From: Druceiella hillmani
Lineage: Eukaryota > Arthropoda > Insecta > Lepidoptera > Hepialidae
DNA length: 64,000 bases
NCBI GenBank assembly: GCA_039881145.1
Contig: JAYKKI010000004.1
Span: forward strand, 45,790,001-45,854,000
Reading direction: 5' to 3'
Shown: positions 12,241 to 25,300 of the stretch, one piece after another
Position numbering within the stretch: the stretch's first letter is position 1
Layout: every line of letters starts with the position of its first letter
Made by a program: the position numbers and the translations under genes
Notes under the pieces: generated by a model
What the model was told of the DNA's origin: nothing
The model's database searches: none
What the model saw: only the letters and a program-made list of their open reading frames with translations

Positions 12241-12893
12241 GTGGCATTCCTGCGAATGTCTCATTTATATGTTGCAGCTTTAGACAAACTACCTGACTGT
12301 GCAGATGGAGTGGCTCTGACTCAAACAGAAAGTAGTGCCGTCAGATGTGTCCACTTTTATAAAGGTAAACAAACCAGATTGCCGTTTAACAATGTCGGTA
12401 TCAGAACTTTGGAATCCTTAGAAATCATACATTCAGATCTATGTGGGCCCATGGAAAATATATCATATGCAGGTATGATATATTTTATATTATTCATCGA
12501 TGATTACGTCAGAATAGTCCATGTGTATCTCATGAAAGTTGAATGTGTTGGAAATATTTAAAGATTGCAAAATGAAAGTAGATAACAAATTGGGTCATAA
12601 AATTAAATCTATTAGAACTGATAATGGTAAAGAATATTATACATTATAATGTGCACTTTAAGAAATATTTGTCTAGTTGTAAGATAACTCATCAAACTTC
12701 TACCTCTTATACGCCCCAGCATAATGGCATAGCAGAAAGAGTGAATCGCACCTTAGTTGAGCGGGTAAGATGTGTGTTGTTTTGTGCAAATATGGAAAAA
12801 CACTTATGGACCGAAGCTATAGCTACCGCAGGGTATATTATTATTCGATCCCCTACTCAGTCCGTAGGTTATAAAACTCCATATAAGATGTGA
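12241..12893 (+). pseudogene. pol: copia integrase remnant
   Basis: The zinc-binding HHCC region is partly kept: LWH precedes 12241, MSHLY follows, then CVHFYKGKQTRLPF, in which the second Cys of the usual CxxC is Phe. The catalytic DDE motifs are all visible but in different frames: HSDLCGPM near 12433, RTDNGKEY near 12614-12637 in another frame, and YTPQHNGIAERVNRT near 12706-12750 in a third. The conserved block LWTEAIATAGYIIIRSPT follows. At least two frame changes and a terminal stop at 12891-12893 make it inactive. Confidence 0.9.
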
Positions 12894-13402
12894 AATGGGA
12901 AGAAATTCAATTTATCCCACATAAGAATATTTGGGTCAGAAATAATGGTACATTTACCAAAAGAGAAGTGTCATAAATGGGATAAGAAATCATAGAATGA
13001 TATTAGTTAGATATTGCGAGAATTCAAAAGAGTATCGTCTGTTGGATCTAAAAACAATCTTTTCATTTCATTTGAACGTTTTCAGAATAATATTCCAGGA
13101 GCTACCAGTATCCGATTGTTATCAGATAATCATTCTGAACAGCTATGCCTTTACAATCGCATGGCCAGCAAAGTACCTACTCCAACATTAATGAGGCTGC
13201 GGAAGACAAATAGAGTGAATATGAAACCGATACCAATGACCTTGGTCAGAGTCATCATCCACCATGAAACATACAACGGTCATCTATTAGTATACACAAG
13301 ACACTGAGCAGTCATAACAAAAGAGGTAAACAAGTAAGTGAAAGTAGCACATATTGTAAGTCCACAAATATATCTAATCTATAATCGGTAAAGGAAGCAC
13401 TG

Positions 13403-14223
13403 TTGTCACCACATGCTTCCCAATGGAAAGAGGCTATGAATGAAGAATACAGCTCGCTGATAAAAAACAGAATTTGGACCCTGGCCGATCTCCCCTCTGA
13501 CAAAAGGGCTTTACCATCAAAGTGGATGTTCAAGACTAAGTCGGATCAAGATGGCAATATTGTCCGATACAAAGCTAGACTTGTTATTAAAGGTTATGCC
13601 CAGCGAAGAGGCGCAGGTTATGAAGAAATTTATTTTCCTGTGGCAAGGTACATTTCTCTTTGCTATTTATTCGCTCTAGCTGCTACATATACGATATCAG
13701 ATGGACGAAGGAGAAATCAACAAAGAATAGATATTCTATAGCCTGAATTATACGAATAAGACTCTCAAGTATACCATTTACATAAATGCATATATGGCCA
13801 CAAGCAAGCAAACAGACTTTGGAACATATAATTCAATAAAGTCTTACTTTAAATGGAAATGATACAATCTAAAAAAGATCGATGCATTTATTATATTATC
13901 GAAAGGAATGCACACATTGCTGTATGGGTAGATGACCTAATAATATTTACATCTCAACAAAATATGAAGAATATGATTATGGATAAATTAAAACTCAATT
14001 TTAGAATAAAAGACTTTGGAAAAGCTAGCTCATGTGTGGGATTAAATCTAATGAGAAAAGAAGACATACTTATTTGCATCAAAGGGAGTACGTTGATGAA
14101 ATATTAGCTAGATTTGGAATGTCTGATTATAGACCTTCTAAAACACCAATTGAAGTGGGGTTAAAGTTATTTAAAGAAGAAACCATATGTAACTATCACA
14201 ATGAAGTAACCATAAGTGTGTGA
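13403..14223 (+). pseudogene. pol: copia reverse transcriptase remnant
   Basis: The RVT_2 domain begins with ASQWKEAMNEEYSSLIKN and WMFKTKSDQDG, then RYKARLVIKGYAQ (13560-13605). The core after FPVARY is disrupted around 13690-13850, where a stretch of the palm reads out of frame or is missing. From 13853 it resumes with IAVWVDDLIIF, the copia YVDD catalytic box with Trp for Tyr, and FRIKDFGKASSCVGLNL. The frame then shifts to EYVDEILARFGMSDYRPSKTPIE. The order and motifs are diagnostic; the enzyme is not functional. Confidence 0.9.
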
Positions 14224-14404
14224 ATATCAACAGACTATAGGATCTCTTTTATATATTGCACAATGCACGAGACCAGAAATATTAGTTGCAGTGAATATGC
14301 TAAGTAAATATAATTAAGAACCCAAGACTGGACGCTGAATTTCTGTCAAAATAGTACTAAGATACCTAAAAGGTACCAAAGTTCGAATGTTGGTTTATAC
14401 ACAA

Positions 14405-14760
14405 GTTGAGATTGGTACAATTACAGGATATTGTGATGCCGACTGGGCAAGTGACATGCATGACCGTGAGTCGTGCACTGGTAACATTTTTGTATTTTAG
14501 AATGGCGCTATTTCCTAGTGTTCACGTAAACAGCGAAGTATGACCCTGTCGACAGCAGAGGCAGAATACACGCTCATGTCCTCTACGACCCAGGGAACTC
14601 CCTGGCTGTAGCTGTTGCACATCGAACATGGACAGCAACAGGACAACCCCATTATTATTTACGGTGATAACCAAAGTACCATAAGACTTTTCAATAATAA
14701 TTATTTTTCTCCAAGAGCTGAGAACACAGATATAAGATATCATTTTCTTTGTAAATAAAC
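14405..14760 (+). pseudogene. pol: copia RNase H remnant
   Basis: All three core motifs of the copia-type RNase H can be read in order: GYCDADWASD near 14426, STAEAEYTLMS near 14550 and GDNQSTI near 14663. They are interrupted by stops (after NIFVF near 14500, and within the TPWL region near 14610) and by frame changes. The C-terminal part, ENTDIRYHF, is followed by stops. Confidence 0.88.
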
Positions 14761-14877
14761 ACGACAAGTCTAAAGTAAAATTTTGTTTCTGAAAGGGAAG
14801 TGCAATGATTGCAGATATCTTAACTAAGCGTACAACCTTAAAAAAGCGCTTATTTTGTATAAGTTAAATGGACGGTC

Positions 14878-14887
14878 AGAGGGGGGA
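14878..14887 (+). promoter_or_regulatory. Polypurine tract of the copia element
   Basis: AGAGGGGGGA directly before the 3' LTR, the expected plus-strand primer. Confidence 0.85.
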
Positions 14888-15052
14888 TATTAGTAATGGA
14901 AAGAAACCCTAGTTAGTTCCTATGACCTCCACTACATGGCGTACTCTCTCTGTACTTATGTATGTCAAATAAAACACGTACTATAATAATTGTTCAGCAT
15001 TAAACCAAATATTTGTTATAAATAATATCTGTCATTTAATCGAAAATCTTCA
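14888..15052 (+). repeat. copia element 3' LTR
   Basis: Begins TATTAGTAATGG and ends ATCTTCA. The first bases of both LTRs (TTTTAG, TATTAG) are consistent with an ancestral TGTTAG start. It is followed by GGAAC, close to the GAAAC preceding the 5' LTR. Confidence 0.9.
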
Positions 15053-15195
15053 GGAACTTATAGTTATATCATATTTAAAGTAATTAATTTTACATTAAGA
15101 GTGTCATAATATGTTCCATAATTATTATGTTTGATTGACATATTGCTTCATTATTATCCAAATACACTGTTGTAAGTTTGTTTTGTATTGCGAAA

Positions 15196-15448
15196 TGAGG
15201 TGTAAATATTTTTTTCGCAGTCAATCCTTTTGAAGAATCGATGACCGACATCATCTATTTCGGTACTGCCAACAAAAATTATCAATATGTAAATCCACGT
15301 CCTTTACTGTACTAAAAAAATTAATAAGAAAATTATTTAATGAAAGCTGTATTTAAAGAAAAATATTGATTTCAGAAACAAGTTTATTGGATTTACTAAA
15401 AGGACCATGTTTGGAGCTTATTGATTGACCAGTTTGAGATATAAATCC
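15196..15448 (+). repeat. Dispersed repeat X, copy 2
   Basis: Inverted partner of 7861-8138 (anchors given there). It starts 144 bp after the copia 3' LTR. No coding capacity is visible. Confidence 0.7.
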
Positions 15449-18400
15449 AGGGATTTAATACTTTTTAAGTGTGTACCTGGATCAATCTGTAGATCCTCTG
15501 CACGCAATTGATAGTTACTATGGAAATGTTTGTCATTAAAAATTTAAAAAAGGTTTTTAGAAAGAGCATTTCATATTCAAGAAAATTAATAATAATTTAA
15601 AATTATTATAGATATTTAAAGAAAAGTGATATTAGATTTGTATTTTGACGTCGTTCGCTTTCATTCTTTCTAACTATATCTAATCCTTCAAATTTTCAAA
15701 CTTAGAACAGCACAGTTTTTCTTATTTTAGTTATTCGTGCTGAGTAACGACCGCCATGAATAAACTCCGATACCTAGCAACAAATATCCCATCCATTATC
15801 TAACAGTTATTAGTATTGAAAGCGATAGGACTTTAAAATGTGGATGAGAAATTTAAACACATTTATGTGTGAATGTGTTGCATAAAATTTTTTGACGATA
15901 TTTTATAAACTAAATATGACACCATTAAATTTACATAATTTTATTTTTACGTATACCGTTATTCAAGACATGCATTTTTATTAATAAACTTTTCAGCTTT
16001 CAAAAGTATTTACAACTAGTCACATGTCAAATATGTCTAAATATTTACTGCAGGACATTTTACAAATATCTTCATAGTATTATAAAATAATACTTGCTGT
16101 CAGCAGATAGCATTCAACAATTCTCCAATGGTTGATTCATCCTTTAGAGTATATGTGTAAAAACGAATGACAAAGGGACATAAGCGATATTGGAGCAACA
16201 CACTAAGACTATTACGTTCATTTTTAGTTTTATTTTGTCCATTCAGCATCTAAATCAGTAAAAGTTTAAGTTCAATATAAAAATACGGCGTTAAAATAAA
16301 AATTAACTTTGCTGTTTTCCATGCCAAATTGATAAATATTTATTCTTAAATTAAAAAAGAAAGCAACATTCAAAGAAAAATAAAAAGGGCTTGGAAAAGT
16401 GACTTATATATTGAGGAATTAGAATTTTACAGAAATTATTTTCTTATTCTTTTGTATGTATCTTACATCATCTGTATTGCATCTCATCAGAATTAGTAAT
16501 ATTGTTCGTACTTATATTTAAATTTAATACATCTTATTGCGCTAGTGTATTGTGTCTAACATGCAAAAACCATCAATCTTATATGCTTTTCACCGATTTT
16601 AAACAAATTCCATTTAGTTATGTTTCGCAAGGGATTCATGCTATATATATATATATTGGTATAAAAAATAACTATATATATTTGGTTGTTTTGTCAGTTT
16701 TGTCAGTTTTATGCAGAAAATGTAGACAAAACCCATTTCGCGCCAAACACAAAGATATATCGTAATTACGTAAAAAAGTTTTGGGTATATTTTAAAAACT
16801 GAAAATAAAGTAATTTGAATATATTTACTAATACATTTCGACGTTTTTGTAGCATTTTAATTGTATTATACACTGTCCAGTAACCTTCAAAGAAAAATAT
16901 TTATTCAAATGGTACGGTACTTATGTGTTAAAACAAACAAATTGAGGACAACTTACTTAAATATAACCCGTGGAAGCCGGAAATAAACGAAGATAAATTC
17001 AAAGACTCTAATAATAGGTGCAACTATAAAAAGCTAACAAAATTATTGCGCATACTCAAAGTTATGATAAATTATTTAAGACGATACATCAAAACATTAT
17101 AGTACCTAGTACACCACTGTATATTAGGGTTTTTTCTTTTTTTAAAAAGCCCAGCGATAAAAAGGTGCCAAATAGTGTGATTAATTTATATGTAAAATTG
17201 TATATTATTTTAAGTTTTATTGCCTACGAATTGTTATAGCAATTTTTGAACAAAAGTTGGTTTTTGAGGTCACGTTAGTAATACTTTTTCATGTTTTTCA
17301 TACCAGATTTTATGGGTAATCGTTTTAGTAACGACAAATATGATCATTGTTTGATTGAGTTCAAGGACAAAAAAATCCTCCCACCATTGAAGATACTATG
17401 ATAAAACGCACGAGTAATAGCGAAACTTGTGAAATTGTAAAAATTTGTAAATAAACTTATACGTTATCATAATATAATTATCTAGTTTTATTTTGATTTC
17501 AAATATATCAAAATTATTAAACCAAATTGGGTAAGCAATCTTCAATCAGATTGTTTGATTGAAGATTTCTATAAACCCCCGCTAGCTAGCGGAAGGCGCG
17601 ATCAGGAGGCGCTTCAACACTAACCGATCTAGCTCCTAAACGACTTTTATGCCCATTATGAAACTTGGCTTAGATTATCTATACACTATTAGCTATTTTT
17701 TGGAAAAGAACAAAAATTAATTGAATAAATTTTGGGAATTTCAAGTTTCAAAAATTAAAATAATTTTTTTATAAAATTTTTAAATTCAATTGAAAAGCTC
17801 ATTGAATAAAGTGTAAATTCTACTGATTTATTTATTTTATTATAACTTTTAAAAACTAGGTAATCAGATAAAAAATAGCGCACACCTGTCAATCGGTCAA
17901 AACTTCAAATTCCTCTAACCCTTTAACAAGACTTTATAGTGTAAAAATATATTTTATTTGGTTATGAGGACATATATATGTTTAACATAATCGAATATTA
18001 CTAAAATCGGAAACATTAACATTTTTTACTTGTCTGCTTCGCATGGAATGCCCCACTGGTAACTTGATGAGATTAACCACACTGATAAAAAAGGATTAAA
18101 ATATTCGACAACATTAATTGTAAAACTATTAAACATCAAAACAGGTAAATTTGAATTCGCCTTGTCAAATATTAACTTATTTATTTATCGCATTTTAATG
18201 AGGGCTATAGATATGAGCGTTCAGCGAGCTCAATTTAAATGCTATTGTATTTACGTAGGTTAAAAACCTCACACTATTCGTTGTGATAAAGGACGTTATT
18301 TTTTAGGAGCAAACAATGAATTGGGCAGAGTACTCAAGTCTTCTATCACAGCCATAAATACATTCGCTTTAGAAGAAAGTATTATTTTTTTCTATATTCC

Positions 18401-21400
18401 CCCTTATTTCTCTACGATTGGTGCATAATAGGTAGGTGCAAAGTCAACCAAATTGGTATTTGGTATTAGAAAACATTAGAGGCAATGTTAACTAAAGCTA
18501 TAAGGAGATAAAAACACTTTTCGTACAAATAGAAGCTGTTCTTAATTCCCATCCTCTCACTCCCTTAACATAAGATGCTAATGACATGTCTCCCTTGTTT
18601 CCGGGGCACTTAGTTGGCCTCACTTCACTCTCACTTCACTTCCATCGGCATCAATTATTAAGCATACTTTCATTCCCACCGTTGAAGATAGTAATTAGCG
18701 CAAACACGAAACGCGAACGAAATCAAGTCAACGAATCACGAACTAGAAACCTAACCAATAAGGGAGTCTTAAAATGCTAAATGCTGCTCACCCTAGTTAG
18801 TTCCTGATTGATTTCAAACTTAATCCAACTTTTTTTATCAATTACATGTTTTTTATATTAGCGTAAGCAGCTGGCTTTCAGAGCGTAGCGCTATACCGTG
18901 TGCAAACATGTAATAAATATGTTTCTAAGATATGTTAGATAAGTAGGATTGTTCAAAATATTACAAAAAGTGTATGTACATGTACATTGTGCCGATTACG
19001 GACTTCCGTCCATTTAATCTGCGCTGTGAATTGAGAAACACATTCATATTTTTTGCAACCAAAACGTAGCGGATGCCTAACATTTTAAAGACGGTATATT
19101 TTTTTAAGACGATTTTTAATAAGGTTTAAATCAAGCGGTAAGAGTGAACAATTAGGGATGAACAAAAAAATAATACATACCTGAAATATTTAAAATGTTT
19201 TCGAATGTAATAGCTTAGAAAAATTTGAATAGATTAAAGTTTTGGTATTACGCATTTTGCATATTTATGAATGAAAACACACCAAAAACCTTAAATCTTG
19301 CTATAAATTAGCATAAAATGAAGTTTTAAATAAAAACGAATACGCTGCATGAAAAAAATAATCAAAATAACATAGTTTAATGGGCAAAATTTTGTAAATA
19401 ACAATGAGGTTCTCGAGACCCCACCACATATTTTATCAGTTTAAATAAATGAGCATTACACTAATATACCAATATATACAAAATTGATATACAATACTAA
19501 TAAGTACGTATCATATAATATATACTCACATACATTCGTTTAATAACCAGAAACAAAAAATAAAAGAAAAAACACAATCGCACACAATATTCAAAAAATA
19601 TAGGGGAAAAAATATCTGTACGCTACAGACGACTGTAGCATACAGTTATTTTCCATGTATCCATTCGACTCATCCTTTCGTTCCCTTTCTTATGATACAT
19701 AAGCTGTCTACATATTGCGTTTTGTATCATTAATTTTGTAAGCTTCTTAAAACGTGTAAAGTTACATCTCCACACATTTCTCAAAACACTGACATATTTG
19801 AAACTTTAAATTATGCCACCTTCGTATTTTTCTTGGAGATGATATTGGAACACAGTCACTTATTTTATAAGTTGAATGAGAATAATTTTTAAACTGAACC
19901 ATTTTCTTTCGTTGCACTTGATCAGGAGGATCATTATTTGTTTCATAAATTTTACCTTCAACGTAGATTACGTTTATCGTAATTCAAATTCGACCATTAA
20001 AATTCAAAATATTTGCTGAGCAGAATAGTTGCTTTCAGCACATATTTTTATCAGAATATCTTAGATTGTTCGTTGAATATTATTATTGTTATTTGACTTT
20101 AGTACTGTTTATCTAATTAAACATTTCATATCATCCGACCTTCGTTCATATTTGCTAGAAACGATGACTGACGATGGGAAACTATCGGCATTTACTTGCA
20201 AAATTTTCGAAATAGGCAGATCATGGTTATTTAAATATATTATTTGTTTTTTAAATACAATGGAAATGAAGACTATCTCTATATTGGAATTCAATACAAT
20301 ACCAAACATCTTTGACTCCAAAATGATTTTTAAAAAATTTACAATAAAAAAATCTAATCGCTTATGACAAAAATAGGCAAAAATCATAGAGTTAGAATAT
20401 AATAACTTTGTTAGATGAATAAAGTCGATATTCAGATGGGGATTGGGATAAATAAAATCATGATTCAGTATATGATAAACATGTGGTCAATATAAATCAG
20501 CTGAACTTAACGTTACAAAAATTATAGGGTTACCTAATTGTTCAACGAACTCCACTAATTCTTGAGGTCTCATGTGCTAACAAGAGCTTGACCTCACATT
20601 AGCATTATATGATAAAATTGGTTTATACAAACTTGGTTCACGCTGTAGCAATTTAAATTCAAGCAACAGCTTCAAGCTGTTCGATTATTCAATATTGTGA
20701 AAATGAGAATTTTTCTAACACAAATACTCAATTTGTTTTAAAAATTGCCAAAGACATTATGCTGTTCAACAAAGAATCAAAATCTTGAATGTTTATCGAA
20801 TGTATCATCTTCATAAATCGTGAGAAATTTAAAATACATATTATTAAAATTTTTACAAATCCATGCATCTCTAAGATCATCTTTACCAGTAGCAAATAAA
20901 GTTAGAAAGCTCTACAAATATATTCATCACACGTAAATACATTAATTGGTATAAAATTTAAACCAGCCCAAGGAAAAACACGAGGTTATTTATTTTCTTC
21001 CCGAATGCCCAATACGTTATTCACTGCCCTTCGATTATTTTGAAAGTTCACCGTTGGGACTCCAGATTCATAAAAATTTAACAGTGGATTTTGCTATGAT
21101 TTTCACTATCTAAATTAAATAAAAGGTATTGTCTTTCTTAACTAAATATAATTTTTTCAGAAAACATTTTCAAATTAGATGACCTTGTAAATTATTTTCA
21201 AATATCAGGATACCAAAAGTTATTAGTTTAAAAATATTTCTAAGCAATCTCAACAATATTACGATTTACAAAAAATCTTTATACCTTTCACCATCATATC
21301 TTCTACTAAAAATATATTTTGAAATATAATCCTCAATAAAATGAGTTTAGGCAGTAATAAAATTTGTAATGCCTTGATGGAAATTGATGATTACCCACTA

Positions 21401-22026
21401 TATCCAAATTGACAAACTTTAAGTCCATAAACTGTAATAACCAGGTAAACGTAAGTAATTAATTGCTCCCTGTTAAATATTTATTTTTTCAATAAGTTTT
21501 TAACAGAGTTTGTGTTACGGGTTCCAAATTAATATCTATGGAAATTATATTCCCTTCAATTTTTACTTGAAATTTGTGACCAAGAGTACAAAGTTCAACT
21601 TCTGCAATATGTAAATTAAACCTTTGACGATGATACATACTACAAAATTTTAATTCGAAATTTTTTCAGCCAGTTTCCAAATTAACTACATGTTGGAAAT
21701 AAACGTCGTCTCTATCTTTTTTTACTGACTTCCCTAAATTTATAGATCGTCACAACTAGTCACTTATAGAAACGTCAAGCTTCAACTCAATAATAGTTTC
21801 TTCTCCAGCACAATATACAGAAATTATTCTGTAATATCTAACAGAAAGCATTAGTAACACTATCTTGTTTATACTGAATTGTTAAATATAGATTTTTTAT
21901 ATTTTTTTTCTTTAAATGATTTTTTACTAAAATTAATTTAATGAAATTTCGAGATATGGCTATAAATAACTTTGATTAACTTCAAATCCATACGTGTCAT
22001 AAAGTTTGTGGTACTTCGTTACTTAA
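15449..22026. other. Gene-free stretch
   Basis: Mostly AT-rich sequence without recognisable genes or transposon proteins. About 18575-18770 is locally less AT-rich and has pyrimidine-rich then purine-rich character, but only a 64-codon frame without motifs. 20086-20387 is open on both strands, which is typical of low-stop AT-rich sequence rather than of a gene. Confidence 0.55.
17538..17592. repeat. Two adjacent palindromes
   Basis: ATCTTCAATCA (17538-17548) pairs perfectly with TGATTGAAGAT (17556-17566) across a 7-base loop. Thirteen bases later, CCGCTAGCTAGCGG (17579-17592) is a perfect 14-bp palindrome. The following 40 bases are GC-rich (GGCGCG ... GGAGGCGC). It could be the end of an unrecognised element; no assignment is made. 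Confidence 0.7.
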
Positions 22027-22062
22027 TTTTTGTGGTACTTTTTTCATAAAGTACCACAAAAA
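22027..22062. repeat. Perfect 15-bp hairpin
   Basis: TTTTTGTGGTACTTT at 22027-22041 pairs exactly with AAAGTACCACAAAAA at 22048-22062 around a 6-base loop. A further GTTTGTGGTACTT lies just upstream (about 22005), making this a small cluster of one motif. Confidence 0.8.
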
Positions 22063-22204
22063 TGTACCAATTATTTCACCATATAAGAGCTTGCTTTATT
22101 TGCCTTTAATAACTTGTTTACTTCCGTCTGTCTGACGAAAACGAAACATTGAAGTATACATAGGTAGATTAATTTTTTTGAGATCAAGCTATTTATAGGA
22201 TAAT

Positions 22205-22205
22205 G

Positions 22206-22256
<51 letters not shown>
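22205..22256. repeat. Compound (TA)n(TG)n microsatellite
   Basis: About 12 TA units followed directly by about 14 GT units. It lies 93 bp left of a Helitron-like end. Confidence 0.9.
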
Positions 22257-22258
<2 letters not shown>

Positions 22259-22348
22259 GTTAATCTTAGCTACTAAATCGACATAGACGAATATAAAGTG
22301 TGAAGAAGGAGAAATATCTCACATTTAAATTGATTCAATTGTTATTGA

Positions 22349-22375
22349 CTAGCTTTTGCCCGCGAAAAAGCGGGG
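22349..22375 (-). mobile_element. Helitron-like 3' terminus, minus strand
   Basis: Read on the minus strand the sequence is CCCCGCTTTTTCGCGGG, then CAAAAGCTAG, then T. This is a short GC hairpin (stem CCCGC/GCGGG at 22359-22363 and 22370-22374) about 6 bases before CTAG. CTAG is followed by T, as expected for a Helitron inserted between A and T. The element would extend to the right; its 5' TC end was not located and no Rep/helicase sequence is visible, so it is presumably a non-autonomous copy of a few hundred bases. Confidence 0.5.
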
Positions 22376-25300
22376 AAGAATAAAATATACAAATTAATTA
22401 AAATGGATTTTAAAATTAATTATGGCCAAAAAGCTTGAAAAGCAGAGAATTCAGACAAATGAGAAATATGAAAATAAAAATGTGGCCTACGGTACCCATA
22501 TGCTGACATGTTACCATGTTATTTTATTATTACACGCTTGTGTTCACACACTAATCCCAAAAGGGACGACTTTTTTAATTTGAAAAAAATTAATTTCTAT
22601 AATATTTCATATTCATTTCTGTAACACGGGCCATATGTACGCAAATTCTTATGCAGATTTCATGAGTAGTAATTAAAGCCAAACAAATAAATGAACAAAA
22701 TAATTCAGTGTTTTTTTTAATGAAAGTAGTATACAATTACACAGCACGGACACAGACGTCTCTCCTCACTTAAGTAACAAAATAATTATAAGAGCAATTT
22801 ATGCAGATCCCTTTGAACCCCCAAGGTTTTCATAAAGTGAAAGCCTGGGGAGTATTGAAATAAAGTATTCGACTTTTATTTATTTACAAGCTGACAACAT
22901 GTGGAAATTGTTTATGAACAAATCTTAAAAATGAACAGGGTTATAAAAATTTAAACTAAACGTTTAAACAAGAACGGCAATACTAAATTGTGATACCATT
23001 TAAAACTAAATTTATTGTATTCTACGAAAGCGAATGTAAAAGAGAGATATTCCCACTCTGTCCCTGCCTGTAAATTTAGAACATGATAATTTGGGTATTT
23101 AATGTTAATTCAATATTAATGTTTAATTAATCTGTATTTTCATGACGTTTAACTAAAATAATAAATTTAAAACAGTTAACTGCCCTATTGCCTGTTCGCT
23201 GGTAACAGGTATTAACTAAAACGGAAAAATATAAAAGTTTATATATATTTTTTTTGCTTAAAAGCACGTTTGGATTATTTGTAGTACGATGGAAATTAGG
23301 CGCTTTAATATAAATTAACTAAAAATTAACTTCAACATTGATGTATGTCTGCAATAAAGTAATGTCTAAATGTAAAATCTTTCCGCACGTAATGAAAAAA
23401 AAATTAATAATTGGAAATATTCTGCCTAGCATAATCTTAATCTTATTATGTTTATGACAAGTATCATAAAGATAAAATGAGCTTTTTCAATATGGGACTA
23501 CTTTTTCGAGCAAACTTTTAACATTTTTTTCATTTTTAACATCTGTGAAAAAAATAGCAGTGTACTCCAATTAAATACAGATAAATGTATGTTTATATAA
23601 GTAGATTTCAAGAAGTTCAAAAAAAAACCTCAGAAAGAAATGAGCGATAGAGGGAAAAACCAAATAGGTGTCCCTACTACTAAATATAGCTAAGAAAGGA
23701 GCTAGCAAAACCACAAATTAAAAGCAAATGCAAAATAAATTTTTATTATGGTCAAAAGATCCCCAGAATGGAATATATCAATAATAGCATAAGAAAAATC
23801 CTAACAATTGCAAGCAATAATGATTTGCTTACATAAATTGTTTTAATCCGTATATTTTGTTTTTTAAGCATATTGTGCAGAAGGACGGGTGTGAAATTTG
23901 AAATAGTAAATTTATATGGGGAAGGAGTGCAGAAAGCTTTTATATTTAATATACGTTGCAAATACATTAAATATTTAAAAATACGTTAAAAGATTCATTG
24001 TTTACGTTCAGAAATAAACAGTTTATTGTTTACGTTCATATTGTCAATATCAAACACATAATAGTCTGTGGTCAAACAGTGGCTCAAACTAGAAATTGTC
24101 GCCAAAGAATTGACTCAATGAGTTTCGAGCTGTGAATTTCGTGTGATTTCAAATGTTGCTTTTTCAATAGTCTGTGAAGTGTATGCCAAGCCAAACAAGC
24201 GTTTATTTTATATTTTTTGTAATAGATATCTGTGTTTTAATAAATGGAAATACAAGGTGTAATTACGTTTTTTTCCAACTATTATTATTAAATTTTTAAT
24301 TTCATAGGTATTACAGGGAATTAAGGCAAACAATAAAATATAATAATAAAATACATCTTAGTGACGTAATTGTACACGGTCTCAATTGACGTTATATAAC
24401 ATAATTTAAAACAATTTCATGCAATGAATATAGAGATATACTCTTTAACAAAAGAACCTCAAGAACGTTCGACTTAAAAATTTAATGAATTATTGTCGAA
24501 AGTAAAAAACAATTCAAAATCAAAGAAATTTCGTTGACTAATGTTAAATATTAAGAACTTTTCTATTAAAAAAACGACAAAGATATTTTATATTGTTTAA
24601 AGTAAATATCATGGGTTAAGAACATTTGGATGGGTTTCCCCACATATGTTTTATAATGGAGATAACAATTTTATAGGTAAAGAGATATGCAGATATGGAA
24701 CATAATAACTTACTTTTCATCCTTGATAAATGGATTGTTTATACTGCTTGTATAGTAGTTTAAACAACAGTTAATGTTCGGCACACAAATTTAGAAGGCG
24801 ATTCAATTCAAAGACGATCTAACCGGGTGATATTTGAAACTATTCTTAGCGTTCCTAGGTAAACTCGACAATTTCATCAATTGTCAGTTTACATATTTTA
24901 TTAATATTTTTATGTGTAATATTAGGTGTTTGTACTTAATGTACACTTTTGGAAGGTTTATCAATATTAAACAATAATTATATTTGTGTCTCTTATACTA
25001 CGCAATTAATTAAGTAATTTTCAAGAGAACTGCCAGAATTAAAATAATACTATTATATATATAATAATACTATTTAAATAAGTTAGTATTATTTCAATAT
25101 ATAAGGTTGACTAAGTCATCAGGAAATAGATCCTAGTTATGTTAAACTAAAATACGATAAAATAGTGCACAGTACTCGTTTCCCAAAATTTGACACTTCA
25201 ACTTCGTTGGCAACGTCCATGTACTAAAAAGTTTTATTGCATGGTAATGTTCATGCGCACATTAAGAGAATTGCTTGATTAAAATGATTACAGCTGGATT

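Larger units (their letters stand above)
10725..15052 (+). mobile_element. Decayed Ty1/copia LTR retrotransposon with both LTRs
   Basis: The element has two LTRs of about 164 bp, a tRNA-Met type primer-binding site, and remnants of gag, protease, integrase, reverse transcriptase and RNase H in copia order (integrase before reverse transcriptase). A polypurine tract precedes the 3' LTR. The flanks carry a probable 5-bp target duplication, GAAAC (10720-10724) against GGAAC (15053-15057). The coding region is broken by many stops and frame changes, so the copy cannot move by itself. The LTRs differ at about 26 of 164 aligned bases by hand count (about 84% identity), which indicates an old insertion. 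Confidence 0.93.

Noticed and set aside
20086..20387. Frames of 93 and 92 codons open on both strands
   Set aside because: AT-driven composition (Ile, Phe, Lys, Asn) without family motifs; both strands open is typical of chance here.
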